Assembly: GCA_009103225.1 (NCBI GenBank)
Contig: RHPI01003753.1
Coordinates: forward strand, 148,610 to 212,609
DNA: 64,000 bases
DNA from: Chlorokybus atmophyticus
Lineage: Eukaryota; Streptophyta; Chlorokybophyceae; Chlorokybales; Chlorokybaceae
Direction: 5' to 3'
Every line of letters begins with the position of its first letter. Position 1 is the stretch's first letter. This document shows, piece after piece, positions 12,101 through 22,789 of this stretch. The notes beneath the pieces were generated by a model that was not told where the DNA came from, did not search any database, and saw nothing but the letters and a program-made list of their open reading frames with translations. A program made the position numbers and the translations under genes.

Positions 12101-12729
12101 GCAGGGTACGTGCTGCATGTGCCAAAACGGTTTGCTGCTGCACGCAGGGCGCTCGCGGTTGTACAATCATAAGACCTTCGTTGCCTTTGCAGGTAGTGCA
12201 GCAAGCTTATGAGGTTGCTTTGAGGGGGCTGTCGAGGAATCGGCACGTGTTGGAGGCTTTGGTAGATTTGCTTGTAGAGCAGGGCACTGTTTTAGGAACG
12301 GTAAGTGCACTGCAAACGTTTTGGGCCTCAGCCCTCAGCGTTACGCAGAGTTGATTCTGGTCTGGTCACGGCCCAAACCCACAGAACTGCAACATGCCAC
12401 ATGTGGGCCGTTCAGTGACTTAACAGTCCTCTGCACAATGTGAGCAGGAAGTGCGGGAGTTGATGGTGCGATTGGGTGCCGAGAAGTTTAAGGAAGAGGA
12501 CAATATCCTACCGTTTGATTTCCAGGTGGGTGTACTATTCTCAGCTCAGCTGCCCTCTGCATGCGCCCTGTGTGTGCCCTCAATGAGCCGCTTGGTTTGA
12601 GCCGTTCGGTCGCAATGCGTGCAGGGGACTTCCACGGGTGCACCTGTGGCAGAGAATGTTCCCGTCGGCATTGGTGGTGATGTGGACGAGTTTCTACAAA
12701 GAATCCGGCTGCAAAGACCGCCTTCATAG
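9136..12729 (+). CDS. Catalytically inactive FtsH-like AAA protein (FtsHi)
   Basis: Exons: 9136-9477, 10141-10362, 10462-12105, 12193-12300, 12448-12525, 12625-12729; 832 aa, in the FtsHi size range. Exon 1 is Ala/Ser/Arg-rich like a plastid transit peptide; exon 2 opens with a hydrophobic Ala-rich stretch. A second membrane segment lies near VVFGFMRSLFPVVMLIAM. The AAA module is intact: Walker A GKPGTGKT (near residue 356), Walker B TVFIDEFDALAQRRG and second region of homology ATNRPSVLDPAIVRPGRID. The protease motif HExxH is lost: the matching position (near residue 595) reads AAYSAGKALMG. Plant FtsHi proteins join the inner-envelope Ycf2/FtsHi import-motor complex; membership here is inferred. 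TGTAA lies 42 bases past the stop. The first exon is the least certain. Confidence 0.9.
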
Positions 12730-13396
12730 CACTAGTAGTGTAGGATATGGTGCGCTTTTTGGCGCTGTGTTGTAACTACTGAAGACCTGCATGGTTTGCT
12801 AGTATGTTGTGCACAGTTGCCTGCTGCCGCTGGCAAACAGGCTGAAACATAACCATGTGTTGGGTGAACACTTCTGATGTCTGCGCTCGCAATTGCAATA
12901 ACAATTAGTAGATATCAGTCTGAACTTAAGTAGTATTGAAAGAAAAATCCATGTTTCAGTGCGATAAACAACCCTGGTTTATTTTCTCTTACCAATGCAT
13001 AAACATGGGGCTGACCACCAATCGTGGATCTGTGTGCAGCATTATTGCTGTATGCTGTGGTACATGCACCAGAACGTGCAGCAACACTGTGAGGTGAAAA
13101 TTTTTGTGTAAGCAAGCAATTGCGAGGTTTAGTTGGCATGTTCATTTGCCACGAGTTGCAACTTGCAAGCTGCAACACTGGCTGCTATCACCTTTGCAGT
13201 ACTTCGCAGTAGGCCTAGAACCGAAAGTGGGTAGCTAGTGTGCCACCCTGCACTGGGCCTCTATTCTGGCTCTCAGCTGCCATGTTCCCGCGCTTTGAAG
13301 TGGCCAGCGGCGGTGGCGGCGGCGATGTCGGGCCCGACATGCGCTGCCACGCCGCCGGTGTAAGCTGGCGTTGGGGAAGGCGACTGCTGAGCTGAC
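12730..13396. other. Intergenic between FtsH-like gene and NUP58
   Basis: Contains the probable FtsH-like 3' UTR with TGTAA at 12771-12775, then the NUP58 promoter region. No other gene seen. Confidence 0.6.
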
Positions 13397-16300
13397 ATGG
13401 CCTTTTCCTTCGGCCAGAGCACGCCCAGCCTGGGCTTGTTCGGCCAGGCAGCCTCATCGCCTAGCCTGGGCGCCTTTGGGCAGAGCACGCCTGCCTTGGG
13501 GTCAGGCTTCGGGGCGGCGGCGGCATCTACGCCATCGTTGGGGGTGTTCGGGTCGTCCACGCCAGCATTCGGAGCGTCCACACCAGCGTTTGGAGCATCC
13601 ACACCATCGCTGGGGACCTTCGGGGCGTCTACGCCGGCGCTGGGCACGGGGTTGTTCGGACAGCCGGCGCCAGCGTCAACGCCCAGCCTGGGCTTTGGGG
13701 CGACGCCCGCGTTTGGGGCTCAAAGCACACCCAGCTTAGGTTTTGGTCTGGCCAGCAGCACGCCAGCTTTCGGGGCGTTTGGCGGTGCATTTGGTCAGAG
13801 CACAACTCCAACAGCTGTCGGTGGGATTGCTGGTGGTGCTCAGCTGCCTCAGCAGCCAGCTGGACTGCAGGTGCGCCTGCTCACTAAAGACGATGGCACC
13901 AAGAAGGGCATGCCTGCTGCTCACAGCACCAGATGGGACGACCTCGCACCCGACACACAGGTGTTGCTCTCAGGGGTTACAATAGCATCCGCTTGCTAGA
14001 ATTTGCTTTGCACATGTTGCATTTGTTTTGGTGTTCTTGCAAACTTTTGTAGGCAGAAAAATCTTTGCATGCGGTCCATCGACCATGTTGCTAACCAATG
14101 TCATGCTCCTGCACAAGCATCGCGCATGCACACACAATGCCGGGCTTGCCTCCGAGTATCTAGTGTCCACATCTGTGTTGCGCCACTGTCACGATCACCT
14201 ATGAGGCCCTATCATATGCAGTGTTCAGTGGCATGCATTGTGTGAATACGGCTCGTTTGTCAGTTGCTCACAAGCTTGTATAAATCTGCTCGCAGAAGGA
14301 GCTCCTTGCCATTGAGACCATTATCCTGGAGGCTCGTGATTTGAGCCGGCAACTTGATCAGCACCCGCGATTGCATGACACAGCAGCGTTGCAAGATGGC
14401 ATTGAAGATGAGATTTGGGAGCTCACACAGGTGATGGGCCCTCCACTGTGGCCTGCGCGCTTTTGGTTTGGGTATACATTCTGCGATTGCTGCCATGCCA
14501 TGGTCACGTAGAGCACCTTGCTTGGTACATGTAGTCAGCTTCCAATTGGCTTTCTATCAAAGTTGTATTGCTTGCAGACTGTCAAGAGTTTAACCAATGC
14601 TATGAGGGCAGAAGTTGAGGCTGCACAGCACTTGCGGCAAGATGTGCTCAAGCTGCTGCGCAACACCGAGGTAAGCACTGTTGTGCTGCAAGGGCCCTCA
14701 CCTCTACAAAAATTGACCGCCGCATCAGTGTTGCTAAGAAATGCACCTGGGCGTACAGGCTGCATTGCGAACGTTCGAGCGGGTGCGTCACAGGTTGCAA
14801 AGGTTCTCTGCTCCATCCACTATGGCAGCAACGACAACATCACAGATGGCAGACTATCTTGTTGGCCCTCCAACCTTTCCTTCCTTGTTTTTCCGGGAGG
14901 CGGTTGCAGACTTGCAGGAGACACTGACCAAATACAAGAAGCACGTCGCAGACTTGGAGCTCGCCCTTGCTCCAGTGGACACCCCGATGCAGAATGGAGA
15001 CAGCGACGACCGCGAGTATTCAGTAGTACAAACCTTGCCAACCATATTCAACAACTTGCACGACTATCTGATACATGTCGCAGCCAAGGTATTGCCCATT
15101 GATATGATGATGATGATTGGATAGTGCAACTGCATGGAGTCTCCTATGTGTCTCTGGGTCTGCAGACCCTGACACGCATAACGGGCATTGGTGCCATTGC
15201 GTTGCTCAGATTATTAGACTTGTGGTTAATGAATGCGTCATTCCATATAGGTTGAAGAGTTGCACAGCCGTGTCACATCTGCAAAGGAGGCATACCTCAT
15301 GGCTCTGCAGCGCAGCGGTGATCACCGCAATCCGTTTGTGGAAGCTGAGCGCCGAGAACAAGCCAAGGCAGCGGCCGCAGCGGCCCCTGTATCTTCGCAG
15401 GTGACACCCGCAGTTATGGCTGGCGTTGCAGCGACACCCTCTGTAGCTACCACTCCAGCCCCATCACTGTTTGGTAAAGACACTCCCCGCACGCGCTGAT
15501 GCACACTACCTTCAAGAATAATCTCACCTGGTTGTACAGGTGGTAGCACACCTGCTCTTGGCAGCACTACCCCCAGCCTGTTTGGAGCAATGAGCACGCC
15601 CACTTTGGGCTTAGCACAATCCACTCCCAGCCTGTTTGGTGGGGCCACAAGCACAGCGACAACAAGCACGCCTGCATTCTCATTTGCACCGGCCTCCACC
15701 TCTGCATTTGGTGGCGCCACAGGATCATCATTTTTTGGTACCTTTGGTGCCTGCCAATTGCTGCAAGCTGCAGTGCATGTCCCCAGCTGACGTGCTTGGT
15801 ATGCAGGTGCATCCACACCCGCATTTGCCAGCACGCCAAGCCTGTTCGGAGGTCAATCCACGCCAAGCTTGTTTGGCGCCAGCACACCAGCATTTGGTAG
15901 ATAGCAAACTGCGATAGGTTCGCACACATAATGTCGTGTTTGCTTGTGTGCCGTGACTGCCATTGTATGTGCAATTATCAATTCTGTGTCACCTGAGTCA
16001 TGTCACGGAGAACTCAGCCATGATGATGCAGGTGCCACCACACCTGCCGCAGGCTCTTCATCCGCACCAAGCCTGTTTGGAGCAGCCAGCACTACGGCAT
16101 TTGGTGCGCCTGTCTGGTGACATGCTTGCACCCTTGTGCGTTGTGGCAACATGCTGAGCTTTGCTACATGTAACACACGTGATGTGTTCAGGAGCGCCTG
16201 CAGCAACTCCCACACCAGCAACCAACCTCTTTGCCGGCTTCCAAACCTCCACACTGGTACAGCACGCATGTTCAGTGGGGCTTCAGCACAAACCCATGCA

Positions 16301-16407
16301 TGCAACTGTGCAACCCGTTGTTTAAGCTTGGTGTTCTGCAGGGTCAAGCACCTGCAACTACAGCACCCAAGCCGAGAACCAAAAGCAGCAGTCGCGCCCG
16401 CAGATAA
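13397..16407 (+). CDS. NUP58: FG nucleoporin NUP58 (p58/p45)
   Basis: It belongs to the central-channel Nup62-Nup58-Nup54 complex of the nuclear pore. Ten exons: 13397-13960, 14296-14430, 14578-14670, 14759-15088, 15251-15473, 15540-15737, 15807-15896, 16032-16103, 16192-16256, 16342-16407; 611 aa. Residues 1-155 are an FG-rich domain (SFGQSTPSLGLFGQ, repeated TPSLG/TPAFG units). The conserved centre includes STRWDDLAPDTQ, EARDLSRQLDQHPRLHD and the coiled-coil part PSLFFREAVADLQETLTKYK, then NNLHDYLIHVAAKVEELH and NPFVEAERREQAK, matching plant NUP58. A second FG domain follows (TPSLFG, STPAFG). The short basic tail ends before TAA. The FG exons show a striking intron pattern described under findings. 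Confidence 0.92.
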
Positions 16408-17472
16408 CGTTGGTAGAATCGCACTCTATACCATCTTGGTCCTTTATGTTGGTTGCACTACTCCAGCGCAGGCAGCGGCAAGCGGCCCAGGCCTTTCTGC
16501 AAAGGGTGCTATCCATGCACGCATTCTCTCCACAGTGGCCGCCTGCTGCAGTACCATCAGCAAGGCAGTACATAGGTTATTGTATGCAGCACTGGACAGT
16601 AGTCTACATAGCCATACCCTATGGACAGTACGGCCTGCTGCTGTGATGTTACCCCTGGTGGGTACCCAACATTACCCTGTGAGACAGATGCCATGGCACT
16701 CAACAGGTTACGGTGATGATTATCTGTTGCGCTTGCTTATAAAGTGGCTTGCGCTCTGTCAAGCAACTTGCCGAGTGCAAAGTAGGCAGCTACGGATGTG
16801 AGAGTGTTTTGCAAGTTGCAATGTCTGTGAAGCTCGCGAACATAGCACCAACCGGTTAGGCAAGGCTATAAGAATCCACCATATACCAGCTTCCAGGGAT
16901 TGGTAACCGCCAACCGCTTTGTCAAACAACCCATTGGCCTTCGCTGCATATGATGTCCAGGCACCGACATCTAGATTGTTGCTGAGGAGCCGAAGCTGTT
17001 ATCAAAATTGGTGGAGAGCATGTACAATGCGAAACAGCAATGCACATGCATAATGGCATGCACAGTCAGCAGCATGCAGAGCGACATAGCGCATACCAAC
17101 AACACCATTGTCAGGTTGATCACCGGGTTCATGTGTTTGAAAGTGCCATGCTGTGGTAGTCTAGACTAGAGTAGCGCCCCTGTAGGCTGTAGGTGGTGGT
17201 GTGTGAATAAAGTGTTGTGCTCTAGGTGTTTTGATTGTGTTTTTGAGCTTGGCATAGAGTGTTGCATGATGTTTCCCCATACCCTATGCTGATGATGTGT
17301 TGGCTGCCTACCTGATGTGCTGTATGCCCACACAGTCAAAGTTAGTCTGCATGGAGTTTTATACCGACTAGTATGCAACATCGTCACACCAAGCTACGTA
17401 CTGTCATCCCTGCCTATCACTGCACAAGCATACTCACACGCATGCCAGCGGTATGCCAGCACGCCTACACAA
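16408..17472. other. Intergenic, no gene seen
   Basis: 3' flank of NUP58 with only short frames in all directions. No recognised motif, RNA gene or repeat of note. Confidence 0.55.
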
Positions 17473-17820
17473 CTACACTGCTGCACCCGCCAGCGCAGCG
17501 TCCGCTTCCGCCGTTGGCGCCGCCGTCTGGACCGGACCCCAGCCTGGTACTGCCGCTACGACTGCCGCCCCCCGCTCCAGGATGGTGATGCCCTGGGCAC
17601 GCTGCAGCGCGCAAGACACGCGCTGCCGGTACAGAGCCAAGTAGCCCAATAGCCTGCTCACTGGCAGGTCACGTGCAGCCAGTGCCCTCCTAGCGCATGT
17701 GTCGATGACGTCGTGAAAACTCTGGCCCAGGGTGCTGTGCGTCTCGGCGGTGAGGGGATGGAATGTGTCGGCGGCGGGGTGATCGTGGTATTTCCGCCGC
17801 TTCGCCTGCTCCGCCGCCAT
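17473..17820 (-). pseudogene. LINE-type reverse transcriptase C-terminal remnant
   Basis: The frame from ATG 17820 reads AKRRKYHDHPAADTFHPLTA, ETHSTLGQSFHDVIDTCARR, then RLLGYLALYRQRVSCALQRA. This matches the general pattern at the C-terminus of green-algal non-LTR retrotransposon ORF2 proteins (K-x-x-KY, F-x-P-x-x-x-ET-x-G, then YL-x-x-x-x-Q-R-L/V-S). No reverse-transcriptase catalytic domain precedes it, so this is a 5'-truncated fossil, the usual fate of LINE insertions. Identification is from memory of the family pattern. Confidence 0.5.
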
Positions 17821-18319
17821 GAAGTACATAGGACGCAAAACATGCATGCGCAAGCATACGATATGCATTGAGGCAACAGCATTACATCACACGCATGGCG
17901 TACATCAACTCAAGTCCAGTTCGCTATCGGGCTACTCTACAACACAACTACTCTACTGCCCCTACACCGCTAGTCATGCAGTGGCATGCATGCGGTTATG
18001 ATCACCTGCACCGCGGCTGTGTGCTGCCTCAATCTCCAGCCAGCATTGCAGGCATAGCCTTCAACAACATATATGACTGAACAGGGAACCAACTAGTGTA
18101 AAAGAACAACATCGTGACTGACACGGGGCTTGGCGAACTCAGGCTGCAATGCACAGAGCATTCACCTCATGCACACAGTTGGTGCAAGCTATACACAAAG
18201 ATACTTGTACAAGATATCAAGTGGACTAGGCAATGTATAGCATATCATGCAGCTAGCGTGGCTATATACAAAGCAGAAGGCGAGCGCACAAGCAACATGC
18301 AAAATTGTCCAGTACCTGG

Positions 18320-19406
18320 TCAGTTGTTAACCTGACCCTGCGCAAGTCCATCTACGAGCGCTGACACGCGTGCATCGTAAGTGCGACTAGCAATGCGTGA
18401 GCCCGCCACATAAAAGGGGTTGGAGATCGCGTCCACGGTGAGGCTGTGCAGCTTTCGGAAGAAAGGCTTGAAGTCCGGGTCCACTGCAGTGCCGTTGTTG
18501 GCGTTGGGGGAAGAACCCGACACCAACACCAGCTTGTGACGGGAACTTGTCAAGTAGCCGTACACGCGATAGTCCTCTGTTGGATACAGCAGCCCTAGAT
18601 AAGGGTCCTGCAACACCACACACACACAACCAGTGCACGATGAGCATATGAGGTGCAAAAAGGAAACTTGATGCACACTCAACCAGTAGTTTTGGGTTGA
18701 CAACAGAAATTGGGAATGGCTTCAGCAGATAACGCATTGAAACGTCACGCAGAGTTCGAAGACGTTGATTTCTCAGCTTTCCAGCGTGTTCTCTACGTAT
18801 GTGAACATCACAATGCATGCACGTTGTGCTGACACACATGCTGACCAACGCTTCACTCACTTACAGAGCAACTTTTAGCACCAATTCAGAAGTGGCACAT
18901 CACGCTTCACTGCATTTATTGTATTTATGGCAGCATTGCCAAGCCTGTGTTCGCTTCAGATTGCAAACCACTGCTGCTGCTGCTCACGTGTACGGCGGGG
19001 TTGGCAGACTTGGCGGCTTTCTGCTGCGCAACCCTCGACTCGACAACGTCCAGAGCGCAGTGAACAATGTAGTGGAACCGCAGCGACCCCAAACCCTCGT
19101 CACCCAGGCCGCCGCCGCCGCTGCCCTCCCCGAAACACTTGATCCAGATCGGGTTGTTCTGTGAGTGAGGGAAAGACAGAGAGTTCAAACAAGGGTTTCA
19201 GGAGTGCTATATATGAGTGAGTTCCTTGCAAAACCAAAAACAAGTACAAGTGCAAGCATTCTCAGCATGAGGCTAGCGAGAAACAACGCTAGGCCGACAG
19301 TTTCCGACGCTATGCATGGGTGACATTATGGTGATGAGGCATGTCCTCAAGTTACAAACGCAATCTCTCTTACAGCAGGGCCAATAACCGCCACGCATAC
19401 TATCAT
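18320..19406 (-). CDS. TRAPPC2L: TRAPP complex subunit 2-like
   Basis: It is a longin-like subunit of the TRAPP tethering complex (Golgi and autophagy vesicle traffic, Rab GEF). Exons on the minus strand: 19406-19374, 19158-18988, 18607-18320; all introns phase 0; 163 aa. The first exon encodes only MIVCVAVIGPA. The product then reads NNPIWIKCFGE, LRFHYIVHCALDVVESRV, DPYLGLLYPTEDYRVYGYLT, FFRKLHSLTVDAISNPFYVAG. These match TRAPPC2L signatures closely. A short Gly-rich insert (GEGSGGGGLGDEG) sits where human TRAPPC2L has about four residues. Confidence 0.93.
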
Positions 19407-20627
19407 TGCCACCGCCGCCGCCGCCGCTACCGCCTTGCCCACAGCGCCAACGACTGGGGTTGGCAAAAACGCTGCGCATGTGAGTGCACTGCACGTAGTC
19501 TTCCCTGGATAAGTGCATATCCACTCTCACAGCAGATGTCATGTCACACAGTGACTGCAACTTGTCCGTGTAATTCGGCAGCATGGGATATGTTTTTGGG
19601 AATCCACCACAGGGACAAGTTGTGCTGAGAACAACACACACCAGCAGAGGTCAAGACTTGCAGCTCTTCGACTACCATAGTTAATGGTGACCACATCAAG
19701 CACGACACCAATGGTTCGTGATGCTGGTCCCAATGTAAATTGCATGGATTGTAGGCATTCGTAACAACATTATGTGCGCAACGTTAAAAGCAAAACACCC
19801 ACATCACTGTACAGTGTTGTGACATCACCATCACTACTGGCATATAATGGCTATGCTCTACGCGCAAGCATGCAATCGAAGGCAGATATCAGTATTCGAG
19901 TGTCCAGCATTGCTTGCAGGCTTCGCGTACGAAAGCAGCAATTGTAGCAAGGTAAGCAATAACTTTAATTACGTATGATACATGTATAATGCCGATAACA
20001 ACTCATATGACATAAATAATACCATATACAACATGAAAACTTATATGCCTTCATTGTAACGCAAATCACTTACTTATATGTACTTGGGCGTCACATTTGT
20101 GCACACATAAGAACTTTGTTACAACATACCACGGTGCAGCACCTTAATGAAGAAATGCCTAGTATCGCATCAGAAAGCAGAAGATGCACGGCGATTGCTG
20201 TACTCAGATCACACAATCCCAAGCACACCCCACATACGTGTGAATTTGTCACAAACACCCCACAAAAAATGAGAGGGAAAGCCCCTTGAACAACCACACT
20301 GGCACTACACACACAAGAGTCGAGTATGCACATGCAAAGCTGCCTCGACACTTGTTGAGGCCGTTCATATACCCCTTCTTTATGCTCTCGACGTTGAACA
20401 TCCAAGGCTATTTGCCTTTGTCATGGCTGCGTCGACCAACTTCTGCGTTGGGGCTGCACATCAGCCCTTAGACATCCTTTTAATGCCTCGGACTGATTAC
20501 ACATCTGCCTCGATCACCGTGAACACCCAACTTAGATGCCTTGAAAGCTGGTCGCATGAGCCTATTCTAGGCCCTTGAACATTAATGATATGCATATACA
20601 TGGGGGCAAATGCATATGCATGCATAT

Positions 20628-20653
20628 GCGGAGATATCTCGCTATATCTCCGC
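20628..20653. repeat. Perfect 10-bp hairpin
   Basis: Arms GCGGAGATAT and ATATCTCCGC with a 6-base loop, preceded by repeated TGCATATG words. Confidence 0.8.
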
Positions 20654-21998
20654 TTATGAACTCATCTGCAGACACATGCATACACATGCGGACATGGAAC
20701 ACTGACTAGCCGCTAGGGCTTATGCTAGCTTGTGGATAGTGCATATGTGTAGCTATAGTGCCCTTGCACACCAATTGCACAAGATCTAGAACCAGCTTTA
20801 TGAGCACGTATGCTAAGTACCACACAACTTGATTACACAGAATCCTTACTTACTCCTTTATACTTATTGCATAAGTTGCTTACATAGGTAAGCAAGTTGT
20901 TTACATAGGTAAGCAAGTTGCTTACTTATGTACGCAACGTTAAAGTGACTTTCGCTTGCCTTTGGGCGTGACATATATGGCATGTACGCATTTTTTTTGT
21001 AAAGTATTGATATACATCAATGAAAGTCACTTACACGGAAGCAACGCAATGTTCTTAACAACTCGCGTGCACAAAGACAATTACGTTAACGCGATCAAAT
21101 CACGTGTGCATGAGGCAAATGTAAATATGCACACGGTGATTGAATGCATGTACCTTATTTAATTTATATCATATAATTTATATCATTAAACTTGTAAGAT
21201 ATATGTGTCTATAATGTGCCATATATTCATGAGCTATTTGCTACAACTTGCAACAATACGTACATGTCAAAGATGAAAAACACTAGCATTCAAATGTTTT
21301 GAAATATGTACACACATATACATCTGAACACTTCTCACAATTTGTTATAATTATGCAATACTACTGTAGTGCAGGTATTAAATGGTTCGGAATTTCACGT
21401 ACGATATTATAACTTTCCAATTTGGGATGCAGATTGTGACAAAAACCATAATATATATGCACGAAGAACTTGCATTAACAAGCGTGACGCGAGTATTATA
21501 TTAATGAATTCATCTAATGAGTCGGTTTAATCTTGTTCATACATTGCGACAATCATTAAACAGTAGCGTGTATGGCGAAGTGATGCGAGAATGTTATAAA
21601 GTTAAATATGTGTGGCTATAACAACTTGTCATGCACGCAACAGCATTGTTGTTGATAACAAATTTAACACGTGTCATAAATCATAGCATATACTTTGCAA
21701 ATATTTATCATACTGCAAGCTTGTGGGGCAATTGTTTATGTCAACTTGATATACATATGATTGTGATTTACAATTACAATGCAACATACAATTGCGGTGC
21801 AATCAAATTTATTGTTATCAGAGCAAGCCGGCAAAGCTATATTGTATATAGCAATGATGCTGTAACAATGTTGAGCAAATATGTAAGCCATGGTTGCGCA
21901 ACTCATATACAAATGATGTTTTAATGTAAAACAAAAATGTCATACATAACTTGGTTAATACCTTATACAACGACTTATTGTTACTACAGCAAAACATT

Positions 21999-22053
21999 CG
22001 TCTCTTCAACAGCTATACGCTATTGACTATAGCATATAGCTGTTTAAGAGACG
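21999..22053. repeat. Fold-back hairpin 1
   Basis: Arms 21999-22023 and 22029-22053 (25 bp, two mismatches) around a 5-base loop. It lies 12 bp from a second, longer hairpin. Confidence 0.85.
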
Positions 22054-22065
22054 ATTGTTTATTTG

Positions 22066-22148
22066 TTTACGAGCATAAAGGATATGCTTTTTACACATGA
22101 CTATAGGCTATAGTCATGTGTAAAAAGCATATCTTTTATGCTCGTAAA
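22066..22148. repeat. Fold-back hairpin 2, 40-bp stem
   Basis: Arms 22066-22105 and 22109-22148 pair over 40 bp with a single G-T position and a 3-base loop (GGC). The right arm end, CTCGTAAATG, is immediately repeated once. Confidence 0.9.
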
Positions 22149-22789
22149 TGCTCGTAAATGACTACGAACAGTCCTTGACGCATTGGTATGAAGCTTTGAG
22201 GTCAACATGGAATTGGCAAGAAAAGGCAACCCGCACATGCATTTCTGAGACATCCTGCCAGGCTGGCAGTGTGGGCGCGAGCGCGCAGCTATTCGACCTA
22301 AAAAGCTCGCGCGCGGACCCAAACCGGCGACTGACCCTCTGTTTTCCATATCCGTTCTCCGCCGCACGCGTCCTCGTGCGCCGCTGTGCGTCCTTGTGCT
22401 GGGCGTGTGCGCACCGCCCGGCTGGCATCATCCCGTCGGCGCCACGACCGCCACGTCGCCCCGCTGCGCAAAGGTCTATCGCAAGCATATGCCCAAAAAG
22501 TGTTCCCGGTTACCAGCAGGATGTCGGCCTTCGATGCCCGAAAGTCGAGTATATCCATACCAGCAAGCAAATATCTGTCTAGTGTGACCGAGGATTGCCA
22601 GTTAAGACGGGGAGCAAGCTAGACACAATGTACTAACGTAACTGCGGACATAATCACATTGAGGCAGCTAGTGGCGGCGGCGGCGACAGCGGCGGCGGCG
22701 GGAGTGGTGCTGGTAGACTACCAGTGGTATTGTTGAAGTGGTGTTGTAGCCGGTGAAGGAGTTGAGGCTTGAGTGTGACACTGAGCGCA

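Larger units (their letters stand above)
19407..22789. other. 3.4 kb AT-rich gene desert with hairpins
   Basis: About 19750-22150 is AT-rich with many TTACATA/ATATAT words and short direct repeats (for example three variants of the TACATAGGTAAGCAAGTTG phrase near 20880-20935). It has no plausible exon. The last 600 bp are GC-rich and probably hold the TypA promoter. Hairpins are listed separately. Confidence 0.6.

Noticed and set aside
20840-20950. Possible CRISPR-like short repeats (variants of TACATAGGTAAGCAAGTTG)
   Set aside because: Only two to three degenerate copies with no regular spacers, in a eukaryotic AT-rich stretch.
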